From assembly GCA_963855995.1 (NCBI GenBank), contig OY979716.1:46643213-46707212 (forward strand): a stretch of DNA of 64,000 nucleotides, read 5' to 3'. The notes beneath the pieces were generated by a model, which had not been told where the DNA came from, ran no database searches, and was given only the letters and a program-made list of their open reading frames with translations. This DNA comes from Muricea muricata. Lineage: Eukaryota; Cnidaria; Anthozoa; Malacalcyonacea; Plexauridae. The position numbers and the translations under genes were made by a program. Each line of letters starts with the position of its first letter. Position 1 is the stretch's first letter. Of this stretch, positions 1 through 12,700 are shown piece by piece.

Positions 1-409
1 TCGTCATCTTTTCATCATCTTTTCTCGAGATTTGTCTTAAAAAAATTGCTCAAAAATCTGTTTAATATTTCATGCTTGATCTCTCTCATTCTACTGAAAC
101 AATTATAAATTACTCGCTCTCGATTTCTACGAGATGATAATTGTTCATAACACCTCATAAGAAATCTTGAGGTCGTAACCAGTAATTCTTAAATAGACAA
201 GGCAGTTATTACATATTAAAATTCAAGCTTCTTGTAATCATATTATTTCTAAAAAGTCTTGAGATGTAGCAGAGAAGAATTTACAAGGATATGCATTCCT
301 TAGTATGAGAACAAATGAATGTTGATTTATCAATGATTGATTTTACATTAAACTTTGACCTTTTAGATATTTGACCTTTTAGACATTTTAGATATTTGAC
401 ACTATTTAG
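1..409. other. AT-rich non-coding sequence, probably an intron
   Basis: No convincing reading frame is present. Bases about 108-180 (TTACTCGCTCTCGATTTCTA) resemble the arms of the palindrome at 13105-13192, so a decayed copy of that repeat may lie here. The stretch precedes the splice acceptor at 409 and is most simply an intron of the gene that follows. Confidence 0.4.
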
Positions 410-2324
410 ATATTCTGTCTTGGATATGGCTCCTCATTTAACAAAAGAAATGACGCAGCAGCAAAACAGCTGGTTTCTAACTTTATTACTGCACTTGAGA
501 GGACTTACCCTGAAATTGCAAGGAAACCAAAGATACACTTGCTGTTCCATCTTGTGGATGATATTCTAAATCTTGGGCCAGCAAATGGTTTTTGTACAGA
601 AAGGTAGGGTATAACCAAGAATTGAAAGCAATCAATGTCCCCAAAAAACTATACCCTCTTCATGTAACATAAAACCTAAATTTATATAAAAGTTATTTCA
701 GTAAAAGGTAATTACTTAAATTTTAATACAACATTTACTGGCATTTTAAAGTCGAACTATTATTTCTGAAAGAAATTTTTATTATATATTAAGTGTAAAG
801 GGACAACTGCATGCTTTTAATTTTATAGTTTGATGTGGCAATTTTTGTCGCTAGTTTATAAAATTCCTGGCAACTTCAACATCTCCTATCAATATCGTGT
901 GGAAAATTAAATGTTATATATTAAAATCCAAGTTCATACTCTTTGACTAAAATTCTTTATGTTTCAGAGAAATGGCTTTTATAGTTAGGTTATACATTAT
1001 GTGAAATCAAACAGGCCTGGAATAGTTTTTCTGGAATACCCAGTAGTGTAACAATTTAAATTAATAATTTACTTTGCTTTAATATATATTTTAGATTTGA
1101 GGCATTCAATTCAGTAATTCGAGGTCTAAATGTCAACAGTAATAGGCATGCTTCAAGCTTGGACATTTGCACTAAGTTTGCCACAATGGAAAAACTTCAA
1201 TTTATTTTAAGTGGTGGAAAATGGGGAAAAGACCATAGGTGTGTAAAGTTGCAAAAAACAGCTATGTACTCAAACTGAATGGCAGACAGTTTTTACTGTT
1301 TAGGGATTTAGAGTACTGTATCTACCTTTTTAAAAGACATATTAACCAAACATTTTCTTTATTTTCAGCATGCAGGCCTCAGACAACCTTTTGAAGCTTG
1401 CTGAAGATCCAAAAGTGCAACACTTTCTTAATAATGTGCCAATGAAGGAGAGTATGGGTGACAAGGATATATATCAGCCTGGATCTCTAAGAAAAGTAAA
1501 CAATACATTACATGCATCTAATTAATATACTAATTAACAGACTTGCTGAAAGTTGTGGATTTTACGGGCTGACTGATCTAAGCATATTAATGTACCTGGA
1601 AAAAAGCCATGCAATGACTAGAAAATATTTTCCTTCAACAGGGAAAGTATAATAAGAACCGACGACTGGAAGTGATTCCTCTCAACAAATGCCTTCAACA
1701 AAGTACGATCCAAGCTGCCAAACTTCAAGATAGAAATGAACAGCCATGCAATGTTTTCAATGCAGTTGTGAGTGAGAATGGTACTTTGGTTAACTCTGGG
1801 GCATCAATTGTATACTTGGATTCCAAGAATGAGGTTGGTTGCTCTTGCTGCTTTCCCTTTTCTTTAAAAAAAGTTTATAGTGATCACATAGATTATTTAA
1901 TTCAACAACCTTTGAGTGCATTTTGACATGTGCTTTTGTTTCTTACTGTTAGCATCAAATCGGAGTCTTTCAACAAGGAATACAGTTTGTGGATTCTAGC
2001 GAAAAGATGGTTGAGCTTCAGAAAGTTGAGTTTTGTAAGGATGAACAAGGCCAACCCTTGTTTGGCAGCTTTCAATGTCTGCAAGTCAAGAAGACAAATA
2101 AGGTTACCATGGTCCACTCAAGTGATGTCATTGACCAGGTGTGTCTAGTTCATGATTGTTCCCATGGAAATTGCAACTTTGGGCAGTCAGAGAAAACAAT
2201 CACAATTGAAAGGGAAAACATCACTAAAAGGACATACACATACGTTCACAACACTGCCTGTAAATACTATCTGTTAAACAAATTTTACTTGGGAGAATCT
2301 ATGCAATATTTCAACATTGGATAA
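410..2324 (+). CDS. 3' part of a multi-exon gene resembling the C-terminus of EnSpm/CACTA-type transposase proteins
   Basis: Five exons join in frame: about 410-603, 1095-1238, 1369-1495, 1642-1833 and 1953-2324 (stop TAA). All internal junctions are GT-AG, and phases agree across the joins. The last exon could instead splice at a GT at 2139. The protein reads through PKIHLLFHLVDDI, GFCTERFEAFNSVIRG, NRHASSLDICTKFA, LSGGKW and DIYQPGSLRK. That order (histidine-rich helix, TERFE, asparagine-arginine-histidine block, 'QPGSLRK') is what I remember from the C-terminal region of CACTA/EnSpm-type transposases and derived animal and fungal genes. The tail (CSHGNCNFGQ, then basic residues) is not recognised. 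The 5' end lies outside the window. Open frames with clean splicing suggest a gene that is or recently was expressed, perhaps a domesticated transposase. The exon structure is fairly sure; the family is uncertain. Confidence 0.55.
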
Positions 2325-4213
2325 TTCAATTAGTATGTACAGTTATGCACTTATCAAAATTAAGGCTCAAAGTGAGAAGGAAATATGTGGAGAGTTGATT
2401 TGTATGAAAAATTGCATGCACTGCCCTTAATCATGACAAGTGCATATAATGTTGGCATTTGCATTTTGCAACAACAATTTGGCCAGATTCTGCATGTTCT
2501 TGTGTGTGTTTACCTAAAAGTTGTGTTGGACTTTACAGCATAAGCCATAAGACAACATTGTACACAGAAATGAAGTCAACAAAGAATTAGACTTTATATA
2601 TATTAAAGAGTTGACCGTACATAAATTGTATTAACTTCAATTGTTGTAGTATTTTATGCAAGATTGTCTAATAGATTTAAAAACATAAAATAATGGCATT
2701 TACGCATCGATTGTACTGAAACAAACTTACCTTTTAACAAAAGACTTTCATAAAATGATAAAAAGAATCTTTTCCTAGCCACAATCCGAACACTAAAAAT
2801 AGCACCACCGGCGAATACAGGAAACACGATCCCCGGGAAAAACCCCCCCTCGGGAACAACATTGTTTTGTAATGACAGAACAGCATGAAACAGGTATGTT
2901 ATCATCACTTTTATTCACTGTTGGAACAACGCACGTCATTCGTGTCGACAATATAAAACAACAATGCTATCATGCCTAATTTGAGCTGTCGCACCAATAT
3001 TGTTCATGCCTGTTGAACTGTCAGGCTCGAACAGCGTTGTCCCAACAGCATTGAACAATATTGTTAACAGCCTTGAACAATGTGGGCAGCAAAACATTGT
3101 TCAAGGCTGTTCCCAACAACATTGTTCAAGGCTGTTATCAACCCTGAACAGGTTGTGCGTTTTTACGCGTGTATGTTAAATTGTTAATCCTGCTATGAAT
3201 TATGCATTAAAAGGTGAGTTTTACTTACTTTATTTACTGATTTACATAAGACGAGGAAAGCCAGAGTCTTAGCCTGTTAGGTCTATATTCAAAGATGTAT
3301 TTAATAGGTATTTTTACTCAGACAAAGCGAGATTGTGGAAGAAAACTTGTCCGTCTTGTCGTGGCAAATTAGGTTATGTCTTGTTGTCGAATTGTCATGT
3401 TAGAATCAACTGAAAATCGCACATTTGCAGTGTTCATGAGTACATAATATGCAAAGAAAAAGTCTAAAATTTAAATGCACCTGTATGCACATGAACTTCA
3501 AGTGTTCACCTATTTTGCTTAAAATAACAAGTAAATGAAGTTGGCCAAAGCATCCCAATATTTTATATAAGCTACAGGTATTTTAATTTTCTATTATGTA
3601 TATTATATCAGTTCACTAGATTGGACTAGATTTGAAATCTTGTCCAGTTCGAAACGGATAATTTTAAATGACTTCTGTAATAAATTGATTCTAATCCAGT
3701 ACAGACTAGTAACAGTAGTAATAGGGAACTTTACAACGCGAACTTACGACGCGGTCCTATAAGTTCTATTTTAAAACGATGGCAAATAACATTGTAATAT
3801 ATCACAATAAAACAAAAAACTACTGGTAATAATTTGTAGTATAACGGAGGCTAGCAGTATATCACGTCGTCTCGGAGGAGAGTTTTAGCGGGAACCCCAC
3901 ATTGCTACGAATTTGTATTCGTGGCAATAGTCTATAAAGCCTGGTTCTTTTCTGCCAAATGGTCGTAAACATGTCATAACAGTGCAATAAATGTCGCAGA
4001 AAGAGACTCTAACCACTCTGACTAGGCTCACACAATCACACTAAGAAAATAGGCTTAAGTAAGCGCGTCCGTGTCGTAATATCACGCTGTAGATCTTAAG
4101 TTTTCTTGTACAAACTGGGCGGACTTGAAATCTAGTCAACTCCTCATAGTGGGATTTAAATTATATAGCATATTTTTATGCACTATTTCTTTCTTCGGGT
4201 TGTCTAAGGATGA
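2325..4213. other. Intergenic sequence between the CACTA-like gene and the hAT transposase
   Basis: No supported gene. It contains the AACATTGTT hairpin cluster at 2995-3155. A GC-richer patch at 3722-3756 (ACGACGCGG) resembles the ends of the MITE at 41908-42288, but no matching partner was found downstream of the hAT gene, so element borders cannot be drawn. Confidence 0.4.
2995..3155. repeat. Short tandem and inverted repeats of an AACATTGTTCAAGGCTGTT motif
   Basis: The motif ACATTGTTCAAGGCTGTT occurs twice in direct orientation (about 3093-3137), and its reverse form AACAGCCTTGAACAATGT occurs at about 3064-3084. The run can fold on itself. The CAACATTGTT core also occurs in the palindrome centre near 41178-41212, which suggests a dispersed repeat family. 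Confidence 0.55.
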
Positions 4214-7200
4214 AAGCCTTGGGGAGCTAACCATGGAAACGTCGGGAAAGGCTGCAAAAATAATACGAAAACGAAAGAGAATAAAGCTGGAACGTTAATA
4301 TGCCACCATGAGTTTGATGATGACTACCGCAGCACACACAATAAGACCTTTCATTCAGCCCTTATCAGTCAACACAAAGCGATCCCTTACAAAGTTGTTA
4401 ATGCTCCTAAAAATCCATTTGAAGCGGCGAAGAAAGTCTATCAGAAATCGGAGGAATCCCACACGTTAATAACCAGCCCATCATCTTCGATCAAGACAGT
4501 TGCTATGGAAGATTCTGTCGAAGCCAATGATGGTACTCAAGAAGTCAGTGAAAGGCACGAGACCAGTTCACCAACAGCCACGTGTACGATAGATTCAGAG
4601 GTGACAGAGCAACCCAAAAGTGACATGCAAGTTCAATTTATTAAAACGACAGCAAGTAATGCAGTTTTGAACACAAATACAGCAGAAAATCTTTCACGCG
4701 GAAGTATATCTGGGACCACAGCTGCTTCAAATTTAGAAAGTGAGTTTGGCAACGAATTGATAGAGAAGAATGCAACAGATGAATCACCTAACTGGTTGAC
4801 ATGTGCGGGAGAACTATCATTTCTTGTAGAAAATTTGAAATTGGCATCCAATTTACTTGAAGAAGTAAAGGGAGATACCTGTCCGTTGATAGAAGTTTTT
4901 TTAACCAGTGCAGAGGAGATCACCCGAAATATATCACAAACTGCAAATAAAGTGAACAAAACATGTACCGTGTTGTTGAGAGAAATAAATGAAAAGAAGA
5001 AAGAAATCAGGGAAGAACGTGCATCCGTACCTTCTCACCATCCAAGTGACAGAAGTAAGATTACAACAACCAGCGGTAGAAAGTATATTATGAAACTTGG
5101 ACCCCATCAGCCTAAATTACCAATTTTTCCACGAAACGTAGATATTCCTGCCAAAAAGCAATGCCGGTTCTCCTCACAATGGTACACTGTTTATTCTCAT
5201 CTTGAGTACAGCATATCACAAGATGCTGCATTCTGTTTTGTGTGCTCTCTTTTTCCTTCTGGACCTGGCAGAGAAATGGCAGACAATGCGTGGTCTTCAG
5301 TTGGCGTTCGAAGTTGGCACAAGATGACCAGTTGTGGGTGAAACAGCAAAAGAAAAACTGGTAAACTTGCTAAACACTTTAGTTCGAAAGCTCACAAATC
5401 AGCACTAGCAGATTTTTATGCCTTCAGTCACGATTCGTCAAATGTAGATATGCTACTCAACAAAGAAAAGCGTGTGAATGCCATTCAAGAGAAGGAAGAC
5501 CATCTGGTAAATGAAGGGGCAGCGTGTATTTTGCTGGACGTTGCTAGAACACTTGCTCGCCAGGGTTTAGCTTTCCGAGGATCGTCCACTCATGAACATG
5601 GTGAAAGTGATGGCAACTTCTACCAGATTGTTCATCTTGTGTCAAGGCATTGCCCAAGTCTCAAGAAATGGCTGAGTGAGGCTCGATTGCGGCCGTATCA
5701 CGTTACGTACATGAGTGCAGAATCGCAAAATGAAAAGATTGCAATTTTAGGGAGCTGTGTGCGATCTAAAGTTCAACAAGAAGTAAAAGACTCCAAAATG
5801 TTTTCTGTTATGGCCGATACGACTCTGGACACATCCAAGAAAGATCGACTCGCAGTTGCAGTGAGGTATGTAAAGGAGGATAGTGCTACATTTGTCGTTA
5901 AAGAACGTCTGCTGGAGATTAGAGAAACCACTGAGAAAACTGGTATTGGACAAGCAAATGACATCCTTGAGTCACTGGATGACAATGGCTTGGCAATTTC
6001 CAACTTGGTTTTCCAGTCGTTTGATTATGCCTCTAATATGTCTGGTCTTCGCCATGGAGCACAAGCTGAGATAGAAACGAAATTACAGAGAAAGGTTCCA
6101 TACATCGCATGTCAAGCTCATAGAACTAACACTGTAGTAGAACACGCTTGTGAAAGCAGCCCAGTGATACAAGAAGTTTTTAACGTCTTGCAAGAGCTCT
6201 ACGTCTTCTCTTCCGGCAGTATGAAACGTCACGCCGTGTTGTCTGACCACCTTGCGCCCATAGAAAACAGTCTTCAACTCAGAAATCTTTCGAAAACAAG
6301 ATGGACCGCTCGATCAGAGTCAGTCCGAGCTGTGTGAGCATCGTTAGAAGCTGTTTTGAGAGGTTTAGAAAAAGTAAATTGCTGTACAGTGGAAACGAAA
6401 GTAAAAGCGACGGCGTCCGGCCTCGTGAAGAAAGTAAAGTGCTTCGATTTTATAGCTAGTCTGATGTTCATGAAAAATATCATGTTGAAAACGAAGTTTC
6501 TCAGTGATGCACTTCAGCGAGAAGAACTGAACATCATCGAAGCCCTGGAGATAACAAAAGCTACGATAGCCTCCTTGGAAAGAATTAACGAGGACGAGCT
6601 GGCAATGACTTCCCAGATAACAGCAGCAACAGAATATTCGAAGAAGCTTGACATCGATGTTGAAGCAGATTTTGCAAAACATCACAGACCGCGTCGTCCG
6701 CCAAAGCGTTTGGACGAAAATGCTGAAACAACAGCCGTCCTTGATCTGTATCAGTTCTTTCGGAAAGAGTTTAAGTGCGTTCTGGATGTTTTGGTAACGC
6801 AACTTAGAGAGAAGATGCAGCCAACACTCGACATCATTGCACCATTGTCACGTATATTGCAGTGCCCATTGCACGAAGCATTACCGGCATATATAAAGGC
6901 TGTAGCAGAAATGATGCCAGGCAATGTCGATAGCGAAGTCTTAGCAGCCGAGTTAGAAGTTTTCGCTAACATTTTGTCCAATAGCCAAGAGCCAAGTGAG
7001 GACAAACTGACGAGTGGAGACAGAGTTATCCAATCCGCCCATGATCAGCGTGCCATCCTACCCTTTACATGGAAATTGTACAAGCTTATGTTGACAGCGC
7101 CTATTTCTGTTGCAAAAGACGAAAGAACATTTAGTCACCTTAAATTTGTGAAGGGTGTTTATCGATCAACTATGCCAGACAAGCGGTTGGATAACTTGAT

Positions 7201-7285
7201 GATTTTAAACTGTGAAAAGGATTTAACAGATTCTTTGGACATGAAAGAAGTATCAAAAATTTGGACATCGACACCAAGGCGCTAA
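4214..7285 (+). pseudogene. hAT-family transposase gene with two in-frame TGA codons
   Basis: One frame (phase of 4505) is open from after a TGA near 4213 to the stop at 7283-7285, apart from TGA at 5339-5341 and 6335-6337. The first ATG in frame is at 4505; similar-looking coding (CHHEFDDDYRSTHNKTFH) continues upstream to about 4215, so the true start may be in a lost or unseen exon. Domains: a TTF-type zinc finger (QWYTVYSHLEYS, DAAFCFVC, near 5170-5260), a DDE/RNase-H-like core (MADTTLDTSKKDRLAV; CQAHRTNTVVEHA near 6108), and the C-terminal hAT dimerisation region (DERTFSHLKFVKGVYRSTM near 7118). This matches ZMYM1-like hAT proteins. Both stops lie inside conserved blocks, so they look like point mutations rather than exon borders. 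AATAAA follows at 7371. Terminal repeats and target duplication were not identified. Probably a recently inactivated autonomous element. Confidence 0.82.
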
Positions 7286-7370
7286 GTTACTAGATAAAAA
7301 ATGACTATGTAGTGTCAGACACAAATACACGAAACAATGAAAACATTATCATAGATTATGCAGTTAGTTA

Positions 7371-7376
7371 AATAAA
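7371..7376 (+). terminator. Possible polyadenylation signal of the hAT gene
   Basis: AATAAA stands 86 bases after the transposase stop codon, a normal distance for a 3' end signal. No other support. Confidence 0.35.
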
Positions 7377-7401
7377 TGTTGACCTTCCAACGGCGTAAAA
7401 T

Positions 7402-7597
7402 GTAAACTATGAGCACCCAAGGGATGACGAGTTATTGCTTATTTTTCAACCCTAAACTCGGAATTATTTCTTTAAAATAACATCCAAGACAAATACCAAA
7501 CTTACTGCGAAAAATGTAATTGCTACAAAGGTAATTCCCTGACTACCACGGCCTAAATAAGCCATAACCCATCACCAGCTGCGCACTCATAGTTTAC
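7402..7597. repeat. MITE with imperfect terminal inverted repeats
   Basis: GTAAACTATGAG at 7402-7413 is matched by CTCATAGTTTAC at 7586-7597. Similarity continues inward for about 40 bases (GGGATGACGAGTTATTGCTTATT against the reverse of AATAAGCCATAACCCATCACC). Total length is about 196 bp with no coding capacity. Confidence 0.7.
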
Positions 7598-9677
7598 GCT
7601 TTTGGAAAGAACGTTAATTGAATTAGCTGTATACTTTGAAGTTATCACGAGGAGTTATCATATTTGAAAATTAAACTGGCTGCCTGGCTAACTAAATATA
7701 ATTATACTAATACAAATGTTTTTAAATGTTTGAGGATATTACCATATACAGGTTATTTTCTGTCTTGAATTTCGTTGTATCTACACTTGCCCGAAAATAT
7801 TGTTGTAAACATGCTATCCAGTAACGTGTATAGAAAGAATGAATTTTAACCGTGTGTGACTGTGCGACTGAGAGACATTTTCATTCAGGAAAAAAATACA
7901 ATGCCAGTTCACGTGGTTTTCATGTTTTAGGTTGTTGGCAAATTCAAGCGAGATCTCGGCAAGTGGGCCAGCTCGCTTTCTCATATGAACACGATGTTAA
8001 CTTTTATAGTGAAACTATTAGGAGGGGAGATTATCGGTTGGCGAGACATCTCGGTAACCGGGCTCATATGAACAGGCCCTTATTCATCATCCTACTGCTA
8101 AATTGATGTGACATACTGTACGAAATAATTATGCATTGTATATATAAAAAATATCTTGTCTGCTATAAAAAACGTGAAAATTCTTTAATTTTTGAATTTT
8201 CCTTTGAAAGTTTTGAATTTCAGCTCCACCAAGGCACAAACGCGCTTAACTTTGAACTTTAATCCCGCATTACAATGCCCGTCGCATTTAGCTCTGTGTG
8301 TGTATAAAATCTTGCCAAATCATTTTTTACAAAACCTAATTCATCCATAGAAATAGCTCCAAGTTAAACTTAATATGATCCAATACGTTGACACGAACAT
8401 GAATATACCACAAAACGTACACTTCGTCAATATTGTTCAAGATGTTCACGCCATGTTTGTTTTTATAATTTTATTGTTTAAATAATTAAATTCAAAACAA
8501 ACATTTTACTACATCAGCAAAAATTGAAATACGCTTCGAATTTTAATTTCCAGTTAACACACCCTTATTTATTTGCTTTAATGGCTTGATCTATAATCCA
8601 TAAAAAAACTATGGAGCTTTTTTACAAGCTTGTGAAATAAAACACAAGCAAAAAAAGTTTACGTACTTGTAAAAAGATATTTTTTCTTGATCATTTTTCT
8701 TCCCGTACTGCCTCCTTTTGCAGTCAGGGACGACGCAATGTATTGGCATTTTATTGCCACACGTCAACTGATAGCCACTGCTTTTTCAAAATTAAAAAAA
8801 AATTTCGCTTTTTTAATCACAACAAGATCACAGTTAGCCCAATGCACTAAATTGTAGAGAAAAATTGTTTGCTTTTAAAATTTACCGTATTCGTCTCTAA
8901 CTGTTGTTTTCAAAATCATACTTTTGTGATTTGTATTCAAATTTATATTGGCCGTTATTAGTTTAGTTACAGGATTAGGTTCCGGGTTAGAATTAGGGTT
9001 AGGCTTGTCGTAAATTTATTATATTAGTAAATTCAGAGGCGTTTAAGATTTTTGTGATGTAAATTCGGATGAGGAGCTCATGCTGGAATGACTGAATGTT
9101 ATCGTTCCAGTTATTGAAAATATTGAGTTCATTGAGCCCCTATTAGTCAGCGATCATCCGAAAAAAAATAGGGCCCAGTAACGCGTTTTACGTCACAATC
9201 CGCCATGTTTTCGATTACACTTTTTTGACCAAAAATATTATTAATGAGTGCAGTCTCCAGATATATAGTATAGCTCAGTGAGTACATCCGTAGCCCGTTG
9301 GCCGACTGACTGAAGTTCTCACTCCAGGTATACATGCATCTCAGTGGCCAGGAAAAGCAAGAAGGCGTCTAATCACGTGATGTGTTCTCTGTAGTCCTTG
9401 TTTCAGCCGATATCAATACTAATCTATTTTCTGGCGGTTTGGGAGTTCTTCCTCGCATTGTCATTGAATGATTCACGCTTTTCCTGGCAGCACATCGTCT
9501 ATTTTACGTTCCCTGGGCGATAAAGTTTTAAACGTCGTCGTTTCCAATGTACTTTATACATTTCACCTTCAAATTTGCTGAAATTTGACGAAAATAGTTT
9601 GAGTATTATATTGCTGCTGGATACAGCACAAAACCTGCCAACTTCATCTTGAATTTGGTGTTAAACAGGGAATCAAA
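7598..9677. other. Intergenic region and presumed promoter side of the AP-2 alpha gene
   Basis: No supported gene. A repeat shared with 41760-41880 lies at 8945-9085. The final 250 bases before the AP-2 alpha ATG are richer in CpG than the surroundings (AACGTCGTCG, ACGTTCCCTGGGCG), as expected near a housekeeping promoter. No TATA box or transcription start could be assigned. Confidence 0.35.
8945..9085. repeat. Dispersed repeat, second copy near 41760-41880
   Basis: The stretch holding GTTAGGCTTGTCGTAAATTTAT, a GTAAATTCAGAGGC block and AAATTCGGATGAGGAGCTCATGCTG closely matches 41785-41875 (AGGCTTGTCGTAAATTTATC, then GTAAATTTAGAGGC, then AAATTCGGATGAGGAGCTTATGCTG). The adjoining GTTAGGG units look telomere-like but are too few to mean anything. 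Confidence 0.65.
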
Positions 9678-9741
9678 ATGCCTGCCGTGAAAGGGGAAGG
9701 AATGCGGGGACTTTCTGTTTTTATATCAGACATCAGGAATT
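9678..9741 (+). CDS. AP2A: AP-2 alpha exon 1 (residues 1-21)
   Basis: Starts at ATG in AATCAAAATG and encodes the conserved N-terminus [14 protein letters not shown]. Ends in phase 1 before donor GTAAGT. Confidence 0.95.
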
Positions 9742-12700
9742 GTAAGTATAAACCGTTTGTAATGGACGATTTTACAGTCGGATATATTTCGATTGTGTGT
9801 AGTATAAACTATAAAATGTAGTATTGTTGAAGAATCGAGTTTGCTGAAGCATTTTCTCGTACTTTTGTCAGGTAAATCAAGGGAATCGGAACTGAAGAGA
9901 ATCAATAAAGAACTTGCAAATATAAGATCGAAATTTAAAGGTTTGTTTTTAGTATTTCCAATCAACGTGCTTGTTGACGGATTGATAGTTCCTCGTTTGT
10001 AGTGTTTGGGCATCGAACTTTGTTATTCAAACTGTATTCACGTTTACATTACTGATGGCTTACTATACCAATATTTCTATAGACCTGCGAAGGTCCCATT
10101 AGGCTCTAAATGCTCGTATGGAGAAATTACAACATGGATTTAAGCTTTCATATTTAAGATACTGGATTTCGGGTGTTGTGTAATAACCTATTTAATACAT
10201 TGCTTCTTTACATAGCTGATTAGAAATTTGGCAACTTAAAATTTTACAAAAGTACAGGGTATTTCAGTGGTAGATTCATTTTCGATAGAATTTGTATGCG
10301 TCCTGTGGGCAAAACAAAATTGATGTTAGAAATAAACTTTTCCAGGAGCATACTAGGTGATCAGAGAAGCCTACAAAAGAGTGTTAAAAGCATTTGGAAA
10401 ATAGTCACAGTACTGGCCGATATCATTATTTGTGTATTATACTGTTAGCAATTTCTCAATAGTTGATCAATGTGCCAGTTTTGGAAAGCTGGAAAAATAT
10501 CTGCTATTAAATTTATTTGAAATTTCTAAATTTTTGCATTCATATTAGCTTCAATTTTACTGATTGATGCTAAAAACATCTGTTTTGAGAGATTATGTAT
10601 TTATCTTTGTTATTGACTATGTTGAAATATAGGAGATAATTGCATGTATTGTCAATATTTTGAATTTGGGTTTTGTCAATATTTTGAATAATAGATATAA
10701 ACTGTGTTCCCAGTCACAAATCATTTATCCCGTTTTTGCCGAGTATTGAAAATCCTTGAGGTTTGACCAGGTGTGCAACAGTTCAAGGAACTCTTGACAG
10801 TGTGAAATTTCTTGTTTAAGTGCGCACCAGAACTAATATTTTGAGTTCTGGCCAGAACTTGCCGGGACTTGACATGCACATACATAATGACTATACGGTT
10901 ACTATGTTGTAAGAAAGTTTCTCAACTTGCCAGTTGTTCTTTATATTCAAATACAGTTCTGGTTGAGCCTGTTCGTTTTACATCGGTTCTGGCCTGAACT
11001 AACCCCTATGCATGCACCCTATCGTTGTCATAGGAGGTTGGAACAAGCTAACACGGCAGAAAGATTGAGGTGATAGTCATCAGGTGAGCTAGACTTTAAA
11101 CTCATATGATGTATTAATGTGCATTTTTTGACCTTTAAAGGGGCAGTCTCATTTCAGGAACTTCCCACACTTTTCTCAAAACTGAAACAGAATGATTGTA
11201 AGAACATTGTAATTCAATAACAAATGCAAAAACTTTGTGAAGAAGTACGGATGGTTGTAATTCATCGAGGATTGAGTCAGAGTATTTGCCAACACAAAAT
11301 GTACGTTTTGGGAAAACTCTGTCTAATATTGCATATTGGAGCTTATTTGTTATTGAATTACAATGTGCTTATAATCATTCTGTATCTGTTTTGTAAAAAA
11401 ACTTGTAAGTGCAGGAATTGTCCCAAATGATCCCAGTAAGACTGCCTTTTTAAAGGTCAATGAGTGCACATACATAATTCTATGAGTTTAACGTGTAGCT
11501 CTGCATGCATTTTTGGCATGTGGTTGTTCATACAAATTCGTTATTTCTTCGTAAATAATCATAGCGTGTTCGTATTGGGACTATTCTCACTCATTGGGAC
11601 TGTATCTACTTCACCAAATTTAGCTAAAGAGAGAGCGTGTAGCACGACAATCATTACTCGCCCTTTGGGCTCGTGCTTTTGCTAAATTTGGTGAAGTAGA
11701 TATAGTCCCAGTGAGTGAGAATAGTCTTAAACATGATACCTTTTGCTAGTAAAGTTTAATATAACAAAACAGTATGCTTACGTCTAAGTCCACTGTGACA
11801 TATTTGCTACTTTGCTAGTGATATGAGTATGGGGATACACAAAACATGAGGGTACCCATATCACTGTGACACCGTTTTGCAATCCCAATGCGAGCACGCT
11901 ACGATTATTTATGAAGAAATAATGAATTTGTATGAACAACCGCATGCCAAAAATATTGATGTCACCCACAATGAACACCTGTGAGGTAGTCAATCCCGTA
12001 ACATGACACCATACTATTTTGTTAAGACATATTTTTTACTGAAAAAAAAGATATAAGTGTGCATTGCTTGTCTATTCTAGGATTTCCTCCCAAAGTCATA
12101 CATGCAGTTGCTACCCATGTATAGTATTACATGGTTCTTCCAGGGCATTTTGAGGATCCTATAATGGCCCAATCTTGAATCAAGTTTTGGAACAGATAGA
12201 ATTATTAAACAGTCCTTAACATTGCCATTTCTAAATTGTAATTTGTAAGATGCTTGCATCTATTCGATGAGGTCGCTAAAGTGGTAGTTTACTTGTAGGT
12301 AAAAGGTCTAGTTGGGGAGATTTGCTTATCTAAGGGTGACAAATTTGAATTAATAAATAAGACACCAAGGGTTGGTGATACTAAAGGTGTGAATTCCCAT
12401 TGTAATAAATGTAATTTTAATGTATCCTTAGGTGATAAACAGCTTGATGGTTATCAGAAGAAGAAATATGTTTGCAAACTGTTATTTATATTTCTCCTTG
12501 GACATGACATTGATTTTGGCCACATGGAAGCTGTGAATTTACTCTCGTCAAATAAATACACAGAGAAACAAATTGTAAGTATATCTAACTCTGTACCTGT
12601 TAGCAATAGATCCCCAAAAAACAATTATTTTAGGTTTTGTGATGCAAGGTGATTGTTTTCTTTGTACTATTTATAACATGAGCGGTCGTGGTGTATCAGC

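Noticed and set aside
8960..9005. Telomere-like TTAGGG units
   Set aside because: Only one or two degenerate units inside a dispersed repeat.
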